Shown here one piece after another: positions 18,093 through 25,628 of a stretch of DNA of 40,237 nt. The position numbers and the translations under genes were made by a program. The DNA comes from an uncultured Bacteroidales bacterium (lineage in GTDB: Bacteria; Bacteroidota; Bacteroidia; Bacteroidales; Bacteroidaceae), in NCBI GenBank assembly GCA_902785075.1, contig CACZXN010000025.1, positions 1-40,237 on the forward strand, in the 5' to 3' direction. Every line of letters starts with the position of its first letter. The stretch's first letter is position 1. Below the pieces are notes generated by a model, which did not search any database, was not told the DNA's origin, and worked only from the letters and a program-made list of their open reading frames with translations.

Positions 18093-19400
18093 ATGTTATT
18101 TGACGATATAGACATACAGGGCAATCAGACACCCAATGGTATCTACTCTCCCCCTGCAGGGGGAGTGGGGAGGGGGTCTGTTCTTTCCTTATACGAACTC
18201 AATCAGCAGGTTAAGACGGTTCTCGAAGATACACTCTACGAACCTGTGTGGATTCAAGCTGAACTTAGCAGTGTGGCCACTCGTGGGCAGCATTGCTATG
18301 TGGAGTTTGTGCAGAAGGCAGAGCATGGGAACACCTTCATAGCGAAGGCGAAAGGACAGATTTGGGGTAATAAATGGGGGATTATCCGTCCTTATTTCGA
18401 GCAGACAACTGGTCAACCCCTCAGTCCTGGGATGCAGGTGATGGTGCAGGTAGAAGTTACCTTCCACGAGGTGTACGGCTATTCCCTCAATGTTGTTGAT
18501 ATTAATCCAACGTTCACTTTGGGCGATATTGCTCGAAGACGACAAGAGATTCTGCGTCAGTTGGACGAAGAAGGAATCATCGACCTCAACAAAGAACTGC
18601 AACTGCCTGTGCCTGTTCAGCGTATTGCTGTCATCTCGGCAGAGGGAGCAGCAGGATGGGGCGATTTCCACAATCAACTGGTCAACAATCAGTACGGTTT
18701 GGCTTTTCGTGTGAAGTTGTTTCCTGCTGTGATGCAAGGCGAGCGAGTGGAGCCTACAATCATCGAAGCCTTGAACCAGATTGCTGCAGATTTGGACAAC
18801 TGGGATGTGGTTGTGATTATTCGAGGCGGAGGTGCGACTTCTGACCTCACGGGTTTCGATACGCTTGCTTTGGCGGAGAATGTGGCTCAATTCCCCCTTC
18901 CTATCATCACAGGAATAGGTCACGAGCGAGACGATACGGTGCTCGATATCGTCAGTCATACTCGTGTGAAGACGCCTACCGCAGCAGCCGAGTTCCTCAT
19001 TCATCTGGGTGTGGAGCAACTCCAGCAGATTGATGCCCTCAAGGCAGCTATTTCGACTGGGGCGAAACAGATGCTACATCAGCAACAGATGCGGCTTGAA
19101 AGGGTCACAGGGCGTATTCCTTCGCTTTGGGAGCTTTTCAAGACAAACCATCAGCATCTCCTCGAAACCACCCTCACTGAACTCCAGAACACCATTCGTG
19201 CGATTCTCGACCGTCAGCATCATCGACTCGAACTGCTCAGCACCCAACTCGAGGCTGCCGATCCTGTTCGCATCTATCGACTGGGGTATAGTGTGGTGAG
19301 GAAGAATGGACGAGCTGTGCGTGATGCTTCCATACTCCATACGGATGATGAGGTTGAAATCACTTTGGAACAAGGAACAGTAAATGCAAAAATACAATGA
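18093..19400 (+). CDS. xseA: Exodeoxyribonuclease VII large subunit
   Basis: The product is about 435 residues from the ATG at 18093; a GTG at 18072 lies inside the upstream palindromic element and is unlikely. The N-terminal OB domain begins at LSLYELNQQVK and includes VWIQAELSS. The family core is clear: VQRIAVISAEGAAGWGDF, IIRGGGATSDLTGFD and ITGIGHERDDTVLDIVSHTRVKTPTAAAEFL. A coiled-coil region follows, and the C-terminus carries RLGYSVVRKNGRAVRDAS. With XseB it degrades single-stranded DNA from both ends. The first roughly 30 residues, before LSLYEL, are an unusual extension partly encoded by a GC-rich palindromic element (IYSPPAGGVGRGS). xseB overlaps its 3' end. Confidence 0.95.
   Translation: MLFDDIDIQGNQTPNGIYSPPAGGVGRGSVLSLYELNQQVKTVLEDTLYEPVWIQAELSSVATRGQHCYVEFVQKAEHGNTFIAKAKGQIWGNKWGIIRPYFEQTTGQPLSPGMQVMVQVEVTFHEVYGYSLNVVDINPTFTLGDIARRRQEILRQLDEEGIIDLNKELQLPVPVQRIAVISAEGAAGWGDFHNQLVNNQYGLAFRVKLFPAVMQGERVEPTIIEALNQIAADLDNWDVVVIIRGGGATSDLTGFDTLALAENVAQFPLPIITGIGHERDDTVLDIVSHTRVKTPTAAAEFLIHLGVEQLQQIDALKAAISTGAKQMLHQQQMRLERVTGRIPSLWELFKTNHQHLLETTLTELQNTIRAILDRQHHRLELLSTQLEAADPVRIYRLGYSVVRKNGRAVRDASILHTDDEVEITLEQGTVNAKIQ
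18148..18180 (+). repeat. In-frame palindromic element inside xseA
   Basis: A perfect 18-bp palindrome CTCCCCCTGCAGGGGGAG (18148-18165) is followed by TGGGGAGGGGGTC. The same architecture, palindrome then NGGGGANGGGGTC, occurs inside the second primase at 40047-40078. Here it encodes the peptide SPPAGGVGRGS in frame. Confidence 0.85.
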
Positions 19401-19602
19401 TATGGACCCAACGATGACTTACAGCGAAGCAATGAAGCAGCTTGAGGAGATTTCGCGCAACATCTCTTCTGGCGAACTCGATGTCGACCAACTCGCAGCC
19501 AAACTGAAGCAGGCAAAGGAGTTGGTGGAATTCTGCAAGACAAAACTGCAGGCAGTCGAAGCAGACGTGAATCAGATTCTCAGCGAGGAGAACCCTGAAT
19601 GA
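19384..19602 (+). CDS. xseB: Exodeoxyribonuclease VII small subunit
   Basis: This 72-residue helical protein has the XseB signature: MTYSEAMKQLEEISRNISSGELDVDQLAAKLKQAKELVEFCKTKL. The ATG at 19384 overlaps the end of xseA by 17 bases; a second ATG at 19402, right after the xseA stop, would give 66 residues and is equally plausible. XseB subunits bind the XseA coiled-coil and are needed for activity. Overlap with xseA ensures joint translation. Confidence 0.93.
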   Translation: MQKYNDMDPTMTYSEAMKQLEEISRNISSGELDVDQLAAKLKQAKELVEFCKTKLQAVEADVNQILSEENPE

Positions 19603-20038
19603 GAACTGCATCGCTTACGATGTTGCTAGTTTGCGATGTTTGTTTTTGCGATGTTCGCTATTTGCGATGTTCTCGATGTTTGCTATGTTCACTTTTGCTG
19701 CTATTAGGCAAAAAAGTTGCTACAGTTAGTGGAAATTGTTTTTTCTCTTAAGGGTAATTTATGTTTCATAGTACGAAACGTACGTTTCATAGTACGAAAC
19801 ATACATTTCAAAGTATGAAATATACGTTTCATAGTATGAAATATAAAATTCCCCAGGGTGGAAGAAGTTTCTCCCTTAGGGGCAGCAACATTTTTCATTC
19901 CGTGTGGTCGTATTTCTCATGAAGGATAGCCGCAATTTTCATTAGCTCAATAGAGATAGCCGCAAAGACTTCAAGGAGTCGCCAAAATCGCCGAATATGC
20001 TAAGGAATGCTAAAAAATCAAAAAAAAGAAGTCAGAAG
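19603..20038. other. Non-coding repeat-rich region upstream of ndk
   Basis: No gene is supported. Three different repeat types follow each other: TTTGCGATGTT words (three or more, 19629-19690), the 21-bp palindromic array (19763-19842), and two copies of GATAGCCGCAA 30 bp apart (19925-19935 and 19955-19965). The short reverse frame across the array is an artefact of the repeat. Confidence 0.7.
19763..19842. repeat. Array of four 17-bp palindromes with 21-bp period
   Basis: The units lie at 19763-19779, 19784-19800, 19805-19821 and 19826-19842. The model unit is GTTTCATAGTACGAAAC with a 4-base spacer of RTAC type. The outer pairs stay complementary while changing (GTTTC/GAAAC in units 1-2, ATTTC/GAAAT in unit 3), which suggests selection on dyad symmetry, or spread of a palindromic unit. 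The 21-bp period equals two helical turns. Confidence 0.9.
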
Positions 20039-20070
20039 TTTGGCTGTTCCGAAAAAAAGTTGTAAATTTG
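20039..20070 (+). promoter_or_regulatory. ndk promoter
   Basis: TTTG at 20039-20042, a 20-base spacer and TAAATTTG at 20063-20070, followed by CAGC, fit the Bacteroidetes sigma consensus well. This leaves a leader of about 95 bases before the ndk ATG. Confidence 0.8.
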
Positions 20071-20171
20071 CAGCGATATTTGTGGTTATGCGTGTGCATG
20101 ACACAAGAAATATGGTGATGAGAGGGGCGGAAAACCAGAATAAGAATTAAAAAAGAAGTTAGACTAAGTCG

Positions 20172-20633
20172 ATGGAGAAAACGCTTGTAATACTGAAGCC
20201 GAGTGCAGTGCAAAGAGCTATCGTTGGAGAGGTGACAGCCCGCTTTGAACGAAAAGGACTGCGACTTTGCGGTATGAAAATGATGCAGTTGACAGATGAG
20301 TTGCTCGACAAACATTATGCACATCTTGCTTCGAAGCCTTTCTTCCAGCGCATCAAGAACTCCATGATGGCAGCTCCAGTAGTGTGCTGCTGCTACGAGG
20401 GAGTGGATGCTGTGGAGACGGTGAGAACGATGACAGGCAGTACAAACGGTAGAAAGGCTGCACCTGGAACCATTCGTGGTGATTATGGTATGAGTTTCCA
20501 AGAGAATATCATTCATACATCCGATTCTCCAGAAAACGCCATCGCTGAGATCAACCGCTTCTTCAATGCAGATGAGATATTCGACTACAAGCAGTCGACA
20601 TTCCAGTTCTTGTATGCAAATGACGAGTATTAA
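20172..20633 (+). CDS. ndk: Nucleoside diphosphate kinase
   Basis: The 153-residue product begins MEKTLVILKPSAVQR, the standard NDK start. It contains the nucleotide-binding stretch TMTGSTNGRKAAPGTIRGDYG and the active-site histidine H115 in NIIHTSDSPENA, which carries the phosphate in the ping-pong transfer between NTPs and NDPs. Length and motifs are normal. It has its own promoter and a following gene in the same direction 69 bases on. Confidence 0.97.
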   Translation: MEKTLVILKPSAVQRAIVGEVTARFERKGLRLCGMKMMQLTDELLDKHYAHLASKPFFQRIKNSMMAAPVVCCCYEGVDAVETVRTMTGSTNGRKAAPGTIRGDYGMSFQENIIHTSDSPENAIAEINRFFNADEIFDYKQSTFQFLYANDEY

Positions 20634-20702
20634 AATCAAATGTGGAGAATAAGGAAAGGGCGTCCGCTTGAACCTTAGAACTCCTCAATCAAATACAATA
20701 AC

Positions 20703-21695
20703 ATGATACGAATTTTAAAAACAATCACTTTTGTAGCGTTAACACTCAGTTCTTTGTCGATGTCAGCTCAGGACTTGTTGGCCAACAGAGCACCATCGGA
20801 CAGAAAACTCACCGATTTGAAAACAATTAAAATCAATAATACTCCAGCATTTATTGACCTTCACAATCCTGCAGGCGACATCTATTCCACTTGGGATCAT
20901 ACGTCAGCCCTGATAGCACCAGGTGCACTGCCTCCAAACTTCAAGGTGGACCTCCGTGGATTTGCAATGCCGACTCCAAGTCGTAAGATTACTTCCAAAT
21001 TCGGACCTCGCTGGGGACGTCAGCACAAGGGATTGGACATCAAGGTTTATATTGGCGACACCATCTATGCTGCATTCGACGGCAAAGTGCGTATCGTGAA
21101 ATACAATGCAGGCGGATGGGGATACTACGTAGTGCTGCGTCATCCAAACGGATTGGAGACTCTGTATGGACACCTGAGCAAGCAACTTGTGAAGGAAGAC
21201 GAGATAGTACGTGCCGGACAGCCTATCGGATTGGGTGGTAACTCGGGTGCAAGCACAGGTTCGCACCTCCACTTCGAAACCCGACTGCTCGGAACAGCCA
21301 TCAATCCTGCTCTGATGTTCGACTTCGAAGGTCAGGACGTAACAGGCGACTACTATGTGGTGAATACAGGCACAATTCAGAACACCAAGAAGGCTGCTGT
21401 TGCTACAACGCTGACAGCAAAGGAAGAAGTGCAAAACCCATTGGTACATGAAACTGCATTAACACCAAAAGCACCACAGGTTGCACCTATCGCCACAGAG
21501 GCACCAGCATCGTCAACTCCTAAGCAGGAAGAAGGAAAAGCACCAAAGAAAGAGGTGGTTTATGTAGTGAAAGCAAAAGATACACCTTACAGCATCGCTA
21601 AAAATCATGGTATCTCGCTCGAGCAACTCTACAAACTTAACGGCTTGAAGAAGGGTAGCCAAATCTTCGTCGGACAAGTGCTTAAGTGCTCATAA
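20703..21695 (+). CDS. M23 family metallopeptidase with LysM domain
   Basis: The 330-residue precursor has a signal peptide (IRILKTITFVALTLSSLSMSAQ, roughly residues 2-22). The M23 (LytM-type) domain spans about 85-210, with zinc ligands H108 and D112 in RQHKGLDI and H190 in GSHLHFE, plus the catalytic-region H157 in LYGHL. A Pro/Ala/Lys-rich linker follows, and a LysM peptidoglycan-binding repeat ends the protein (about 283-330: VVKAKDTPYSIAKNHGISLEQLYKLNGL). It likely cleaves peptidoglycan cross-links in the periplasm or activates an amidase. All ligands expected for catalysis appear present. Confidence 0.93.
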   Translation: MIRILKTITFVALTLSSLSMSAQDLLANRAPSDRKLTDLKTIKINNTPAFIDLHNPAGDIYSTWDHTSALIAPGALPPNFKVDLRGFAMPTPSRKITSKFGPRWGRQHKGLDIKVYIGDTIYAAFDGKVRIVKYNAGGWGYYVVLRHPNGLETLYGHLSKQLVKEDEIVRAGQPIGLGGNSGASTGSHLHFETRLLGTAINPALMFDFEGQDVTGDYYVVNTGTIQNTKKAAVATTLTAKEEVQNPLVHETALTPKAPQVAPIATEAPASSTPKQEEGKAPKKEVVYVVKAKDTPYSIAKNHGISLEQLYKLNGLKKGSQIFVGQVLKCS

Positions 21696-21739
21696 GTTGG
21701 CAGTTAAAGATAGCAAACTTATTAAACGATATAGAATTT

Positions 21740-21775
21740 AACGTCCAAGCATACTTGTTTGGACGTTATTATTTT
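21740..21775 (+). terminator. Intrinsic terminator after the M23 gene
   Basis: The stem AACGTCCAA (21740-21748) pairs with TTGGACGTT (21759-21767) and is followed by ATTATTTT. The next promoter starts within this T-rich tail. Confidence 0.8.
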
Positions 21776-21803
21776 GTAAACAAAATAAAATGTAGTAACT
21801 TTG
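21773..21803 (+). promoter_or_regulatory. Promoter of the DUF1599-MauE/DoxX gene pair
   Basis: TTTG at 21773-21776, exactly 19 bases, then TAACTTTG at 21796-21803 followed by CAGCC, gives a near-perfect Bacteroidetes promoter. It overlaps the first codons of the longest open frame, which decides for the ATG at 21822. Confidence 0.87.
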
Positions 21804-21821
21804 CAGCCAAAATCGAAGGAA

Positions 21822-22361
21822 ATGGAAACTCAAGAACAGTTCAAGCAAGAGATGGCGAAGTGCCGCGAAGTATTTGTCAACAAGTTGTACGACTATGGAG
21901 CATCATGGCGCATCTTACGACCCGCTTCCGTCACAGATCAGATTCTCATCAAGGCAAAGCGCATTCGCAGCTTGGAAGTGAAGGGTGTGTCGCTTGTGGG
22001 CGAGGGCATCTATCCGGAATTTCAGGCAATCGTGAACTACGGCATCGTGGGACTCATCCAACTTGAGTTGGGATATGCCGATACGGTAGATATGAGCGCA
22101 GATGATGCAATGAAGCATTACGACCGATTTGCACAGCAAGCCCTCGAACTGATGCTGAAGAAGAACCACGACTACGATGAGGCTTGGCGCTCGATGAGAG
22201 TCAGCTCGTATACCGATCTGATTCTTCAGAAGATAAACCGCACAAAGGAAATCGAAGGGCACGATGGACAGACACGCGTGTCGGAAGGCATCGATGCCAA
22301 TTATCTTGATATGATTAATTACTCGGTGTTCGGGTTGATTAAATTAGATTTCGGCGAATGA
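21822..22361 (+). CDS. DUF1599 family protein
   Basis: The product is 179 residues from the ATG at 21822; the longer frame from 21801 runs into the promoter. It consists of two similar halves: KLYDYGASWRILRPASVTDQILIKAKRIRS, about residues 20-50, and KNHDYDEAWRSMRVSSYTDLILQKINRTKE, about residues 110-140. Each half is followed by an EGI....NY...GLI.L motif. This duplicated layout is that of DUF1599 (nucleotide-modification-associated domain 1 type) proteins common in Bacteroidetes. The molecular function is not established. Its stop overlaps the next ATG (ATGA at 22358). Confidence 0.88.
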   Translation: METQEQFKQEMAKCREVFVNKLYDYGASWRILRPASVTDQILIKAKRIRSLEVKGVSLVGEGIYPEFQAIVNYGIVGLIQLELGYADTVDMSADDAMKHYDRFAQQALELMLKKNHDYDEAWRSMRVSSYTDLILQKINRTKEIEGHDGQTRVSEGIDANYLDMINYSVFGLIKLDFGE

Positions 22362-23518
22362 GCAACAAAGCCCTAAATATAGTGCTGAAGATAGTGGTGA
22401 ACATTTGCCGCTTCATGCTGGCTGTCACTTTCCTGTTCTCAGGCTTCGTAAAGGCCAACGACCCATTGGGGATGGTCTATAAACTCGAGGATTATTTCAG
22501 CGCATGGGGCATCAATGCTGTTCCTGAACCATTCACGCTGTCGATAGCGATCGGCATTGCGTTCTTTGAGTTCATCCTGGGCGTGTACCTCTTTTTCGGT
22601 ATGCGACGCAAATGGGTGTCACGCATCACGTTGGTGTTCATGTCAATCATGACACTTCTGACGGTTTACATCGCTATAGCCAATCCTGTCAGCGATTGCG
22701 GATGCTTCGGCGATGCAATCATCCTGACTAATGTGGAGACGTTGCTGAAGAATATCGTACTACTGGGTGCGGCTATCATCGTGTTCCGATGGTACCGATT
22801 ACAACCCCATCTGATTAGTACGAAAGTCTATTGGATTGTATCAACCCTCTTTGGCTTAGGACTCATAGCATATTTGTTGTATTGCATCTATGCGTTACCA
22901 GTTATCGACTTCCGTCCATATAAAATAGGTACGGATCTGCGTAAGATGGTAGAAGTGCCAGAAGAGCAGCGTCCTCAGTTCGAAGTGACAATCGTCTATG
23001 AGAAGGACGGAGAAACCCTTGAACTCGGCATCGATGATGATGACCCCGATTCCACATGGACCTATGTAGAGACGCGTAGAAAGCAAATCAGTGGAGCCAG
23101 TCAGCAAATCATCAATGACTTCTACATAGAATACGATGACGAGGATGTAGCGAGTGATGTATTGGCGAACGAAGGTAGCACACTCTTACTCTGTGCACCC
23201 GACCTCCAAACAGCGGACGAGAGCATCATGGACAAGATAAACGACCTCTATGATTATGCTCAGGCAAACGACATCATGTTCTTGTGCCTGACCGCTTCCG
23301 ACGAGCAGTCGCGCATCAGATGGGCTGACTACACAGGGGCAGAATACGAGTTCTATACCTCAGACGAGCGCACGCTCAAGACGATGGTACGCTCCAATCC
23401 AGGTCTCATACTCCTACAAGATGGAAAGGTAATCAAGAAATGGAGCCATTGGAACTTCCCAAGTCAGATAGAGGTGCGAGGGCTCGCAACCTCAACCCAT
23501 ACCCCCAAAGGCCAATAG
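22358..23518 (+). CDS. MauE/DoxX-like membrane protein with C-terminal soluble domain
   Basis: The 386-residue protein has about five hydrophobic helices in residues 8-190. An early RFMLAVTFLFSGFVKANDPLG stretch and a CGCFGD motif near residue 118 are typical of MauE/DoxX-like redox-associated membrane proteins. Residues about 210-386 form a hydrophilic, thioredoxin-like region, seemingly without a CxxC pair. A role in disulfide or quinone-linked redox chemistry in the inner membrane is an inference. Coupled to the DUF1599 gene and placed before tpiA, a gene order I associate with Bacteroidales. The last residues (GLATSTHTPKGQ) are encoded by DNA running into a CCCATAAGT tandem repeat, so the tail may be repeat-derived. 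Confidence 0.85.
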   Translation: MSNKALNIVLKIVVNICRFMLAVTFLFSGFVKANDPLGMVYKLEDYFSAWGINAVPEPFTLSIAIGIAFFEFILGVYLFFGMRRKWVSRITLVFMSIMTLLTVYIAIANPVSDCGCFGDAIILTNVETLLKNIVLLGAAIIVFRWYRLQPHLISTKVYWIVSTLFGLGLIAYLLYCIYALPVIDFRPYKIGTDLRKMVEVPEEQRPQFEVTIVYEKDGETLELGIDDDDPDSTWTYVETRRKQISGASQQIINDFYIEYDDEDVASDVLANEGSTLLLCAPDLQTADESIMDKINDLYDYAQANDIMFLCLTASDEQSRIRWADYTGAEYEFYTSDERTLKTMVRSNPGLILLQDGKVIKKWSHWNFPSQIEVRGLATSTHTPKGQ

Positions 23519-23563
23519 GCCCCAAGGAACCCATAAGTCCCATAAGTCCCATAAGACCCATAA
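23505..23563 (+). repeat. CCCATAAGT tandem repeat between membrane-protein gene and tpiA
   Basis: Four copies of CCCATAAG-type units with 10-base period lie at about 23528-23563, preceded by GGCCAATAGGCCCC. No gene or terminator is evident; the region is 72 bases in total. Confidence 0.8.
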
Positions 23564-23590
23564 AATAATAACCCAAATATTAACAAAAAA

Positions 23591-24349
23591 ATGAGAAAGA
23601 AAATTGTAGCAGGTAACTGGAAAATGAACAAAAACCTGCAAGAAGGTGTTGCACTCGCAACAGAACTAAACGAAGTGTTGAAAGCAGAAAAGCCAAATTG
23701 TGATGTAGTCATCTGTACTCCTTTCATCCACTTGGCAACTGTATCAAACATCATCGACCACAGCGTAATCGGACTTGGAGCAGAAAACTGTGCAGACAAG
23801 GCATCAGGAGCATATACTGGTGAGGTAAGTGCTGAGATGGTAAAGTCAACAGGTGCTGAATACGTTATCCTCGGACACTCTGAGCGTCGTGAGTACTACA
23901 ACGAAACTCCTGCTATCCTGAAGGAGAAGGTTGACCTCGCACTTGCAAATGGTCTGAAAGTAATCTTCTGTATCGGTGAAAGTCTTGCACAGCGCGAAGC
24001 AAATGAGCAGAATGCAGTTGTTAAGGCTGAACTCGAAGGAAGTGTGTTCCACCTCACTCCTGAGCAGTTTGCAAACATCGTGATTGCTTACGAGCCAATC
24101 TGGGCAATCGGTACAGGTAAGACCGCAACTGCAGAGCAGGCAGAGGAAATTCATGCTTATATCCGCAGCATCATTGCTGAGAAATACGGAAATGCTGTTG
24201 CAGAAGAGACTTCCATCCTCTATGGTGGCTCTTGCAAAGCTTCTAACGCTCCTGAACTCTTCGCTAAGAAGGATATCGACGGAGGTCTGATTGGTGGTGC
24301 ATCACTCAAGGCTCCTGATTTCAAGGGTATTATCGACGCATGGAAATAA
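23591..24349 (+). CDS. tpiA: Triosephosphate isomerase
   Basis: The 252-residue enzyme has all catalytic residues: Lys11 in AGNWKMN, His96 in ILGHSERR and Glu168 in [11 protein letters not shown], the last motif also being the family signature. The phosphate loop [12 protein letters not shown] and the C-terminal GLIGGASL are intact. It interconverts dihydroxyacetone phosphate and glyceraldehyde 3-phosphate in glycolysis and gluconeogenesis. Codon use looks regular, fitting a highly expressed gene. The SPOR gene starts one base after its stop. Confidence 0.98.
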   Translation: MRKKIVAGNWKMNKNLQEGVALATELNEVLKAEKPNCDVVICTPFIHLATVSNIIDHSVIGLGAENCADKASGAYTGEVSAEMVKSTGAEYVILGHSERREYYNETPAILKEKVDLALANGLKVIFCIGESLAQREANEQNAVVKAELEGSVFHLTPEQFANIVIAYEPIWAIGTGKTATAEQAEEIHAYIRSIIAEKYGNAVAEETSILYGGSCKASNAPELFAKKDIDGGLIGGASLKAPDFKGIIDAWK

Positions 24350-24350
24350 G

Positions 24351-24896
24351 ATGAAAATCCTGTCACTCATAGCTTTTGTCTTCATGGTTGCGACCGCAAC
24401 CATGAAGGCTCAAACTACTTTCATTGAGCGTGTAGAGAGCGAAGTGGAAGGACAGGGGGTGTTTGAGGTGGAGCAAGATCCTCGACTCACCGCTATTGCT
24501 AACGGAGAAGAGGTCGTTCCTAGTTCTATCGCAACAACTTCCAAGGTAGCTGCTATCACGACAGAGACGAAAGTAAAACAGGACGCAGACGATCTCAGAG
24601 GAAAAGCGTCAGGAATGCACCAGAAGGTACGCGGCTATCGTGTGCAAGTCTTCTTTGGCGGCAGCCAGCGTTCCGAAGAGACTCAAGCCAAGAAAGTCGG
24701 TTCGCGTGTGATGGGAATGTTCCCCGAACTGCGTGCATACACCTCATTTGCATCACCTCATTGGAGATGTCGTGTTGGCGATTTCACCAATCATGAGGAC
24801 GCAGTTGCTTATATGCACAAAATCAAGTCCAGAGGTATTTCTGAGGCGATGGTAGTGAAGAGTGAGATATATGTAACAGCCGACCAACTCAAGTAA
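24351..24896 (+). CDS. SPOR domain-containing protein
   Basis: The product is 181 residues from the ATG at 24351, just after the tpiA stop; the open frame extends upstream into tpiA but the signal peptide [20 protein letters not shown] begins here. Residues about 105-178 form a SPOR domain: [21 protein letters not shown], then [24 protein letters not shown] domains bind glycan strands lacking stem peptides at division sites. The protein should be periplasmic or anchored. It sits between tpiA and folE in a compact run of genes. Confidence 0.9.
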   Translation: MKILSLIAFVFMVATATMKAQTTFIERVESEVEGQGVFEVEQDPRLTAIANGEEVVPSSIATTSKVAAITTETKVKQDADDLRGKASGMHQKVRGYRVQVFFGGSQRSEETQAKKVGSRVMGMFPELRAYTSFASPHWRCRVGDFTNHEDAVAYMHKIKSRGISEAMVVKSEIYVTADQLK

Positions 24897-24916
24897 CAAC
24901 TAACAACGATTTCGAC

Positions 24917-25504
24917 ATGTACATCCCATCTTTTGACGGTAAGCAGAAAGAGATAGAAGAACTGAAGGCGTGTATCACCAAAACCCTTGAGGTGGTGGGT
25001 GAGGACACAAAGCGAGAGGGACTCTTAATGACTCCCGAACGAGTGGCAAAGTGTATTCTGCATTTAACAAGCGGATACGAACAAGATCCTGTAGCGGTAT
25101 TACGCTCTGCCCAATTCTCCGAACAATGCTCTCATCCCGTCATCGTAAAGAATGTTGAATTCTATTCGCTGTGTGAGCACCACATATTGCCCTTCTTTGG
25201 TAAGGTGCATGTTGCCTACATCCCAAATGGGAGTATTGTAGGCTTGAGCAAGATTCCTCGTGCCATCGATATCCTCTCACATCGCCTGCAGGTTCAGGAA
25301 CGATTCACCCGTGAACTGTGTGAGTGCATTCAAGAAGCACTCAATCCACGTGGTGTGATGGTGGTAGTCGAGGCGCAACACATGTGTATGCAGATGCGTG
25401 GTGTGGAGAAGCAAGGAGCTGTTACCGTTACTTCATCCTACACAGGTGAATACCAAGACGAGCAACTCCGTCGTGAGTTCTATCAGTCAATACAAACAGC
25501 TTAA
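24917..25504 (+). CDS. folE: GTP cyclohydrolase I
   Basis: The 195-residue product contains the zinc-site residues Cys86 and His89 in [12 protein letters not shown] and Cys157 in [10 protein letters not shown]. Other signatures are [15 protein letters not shown] and the C-terminal SSYTGEY. It converts GTP to dihydroneopterin triphosphate, the first step of tetrahydrofolate synthesis. Length fits the family. The start at 24917 follows the SPOR gene by 20 bases, so the two are likely co-transcribed. Confidence 0.97.
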   Translation: MYIPSFDGKQKEIEELKACITKTLEVVGEDTKREGLLMTPERVAKCILHLTSGYEQDPVAVLRSAQFSEQCSHPVIVKNVEFYSLCEHHILPFFGKVHVAYIPNGSIVGLSKIPRAIDILSHRLQVQERFTRELCECIQEALNPRGVMVVVEAQHMCMQMRGVEKQGAVTVTSSYTGEYQDEQLRREFYQSIQTA

Positions 25505-25521
25505 TCTCTCACCCCTAATCT

Positions 25522-25620
25522 TCAGCCCTACAGCTCTTAGCTCTTAGCTCTTAGTTCTACAGTTCTTAGCTCTTAGTTCTTAGTTCTACAGCTCTTAGTT
25601 CTACAGTTCTTAGCTCTAAA
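25522..25620 (+). repeat. TCTTAGCTCTTAG/TTCTACAG tandem repeats between folE and dnaG
   Basis: More than a dozen 8-9 bp units of the types AGCTCTTAG, AGTTCTTAG and TTCTACAG follow each other in mixed order. Nothing else is seen in this 124-base gap, and no terminator hairpin is evident. Confidence 0.88.
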
Positions 25621-25628
25621 CACTCAAT

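Noticed and set aside
18189-19019. Reverse frame of 276 aa in xseA
   Set aside because: Antisense to conserved exonuclease VII motifs; composition is that of a shadow.
19763-19842. Possible CRISPR array
   Set aside because: Units are 17-bp palindromes with 4-base spacers; there are no unique spacers of useful length and no cas genes.
21686-22066. Alternative 126-aa frame between the M23 and DUF1599 genes
   Set aside because: It crosses a terminator and a promoter and overlaps the DUF1599 gene in another frame.
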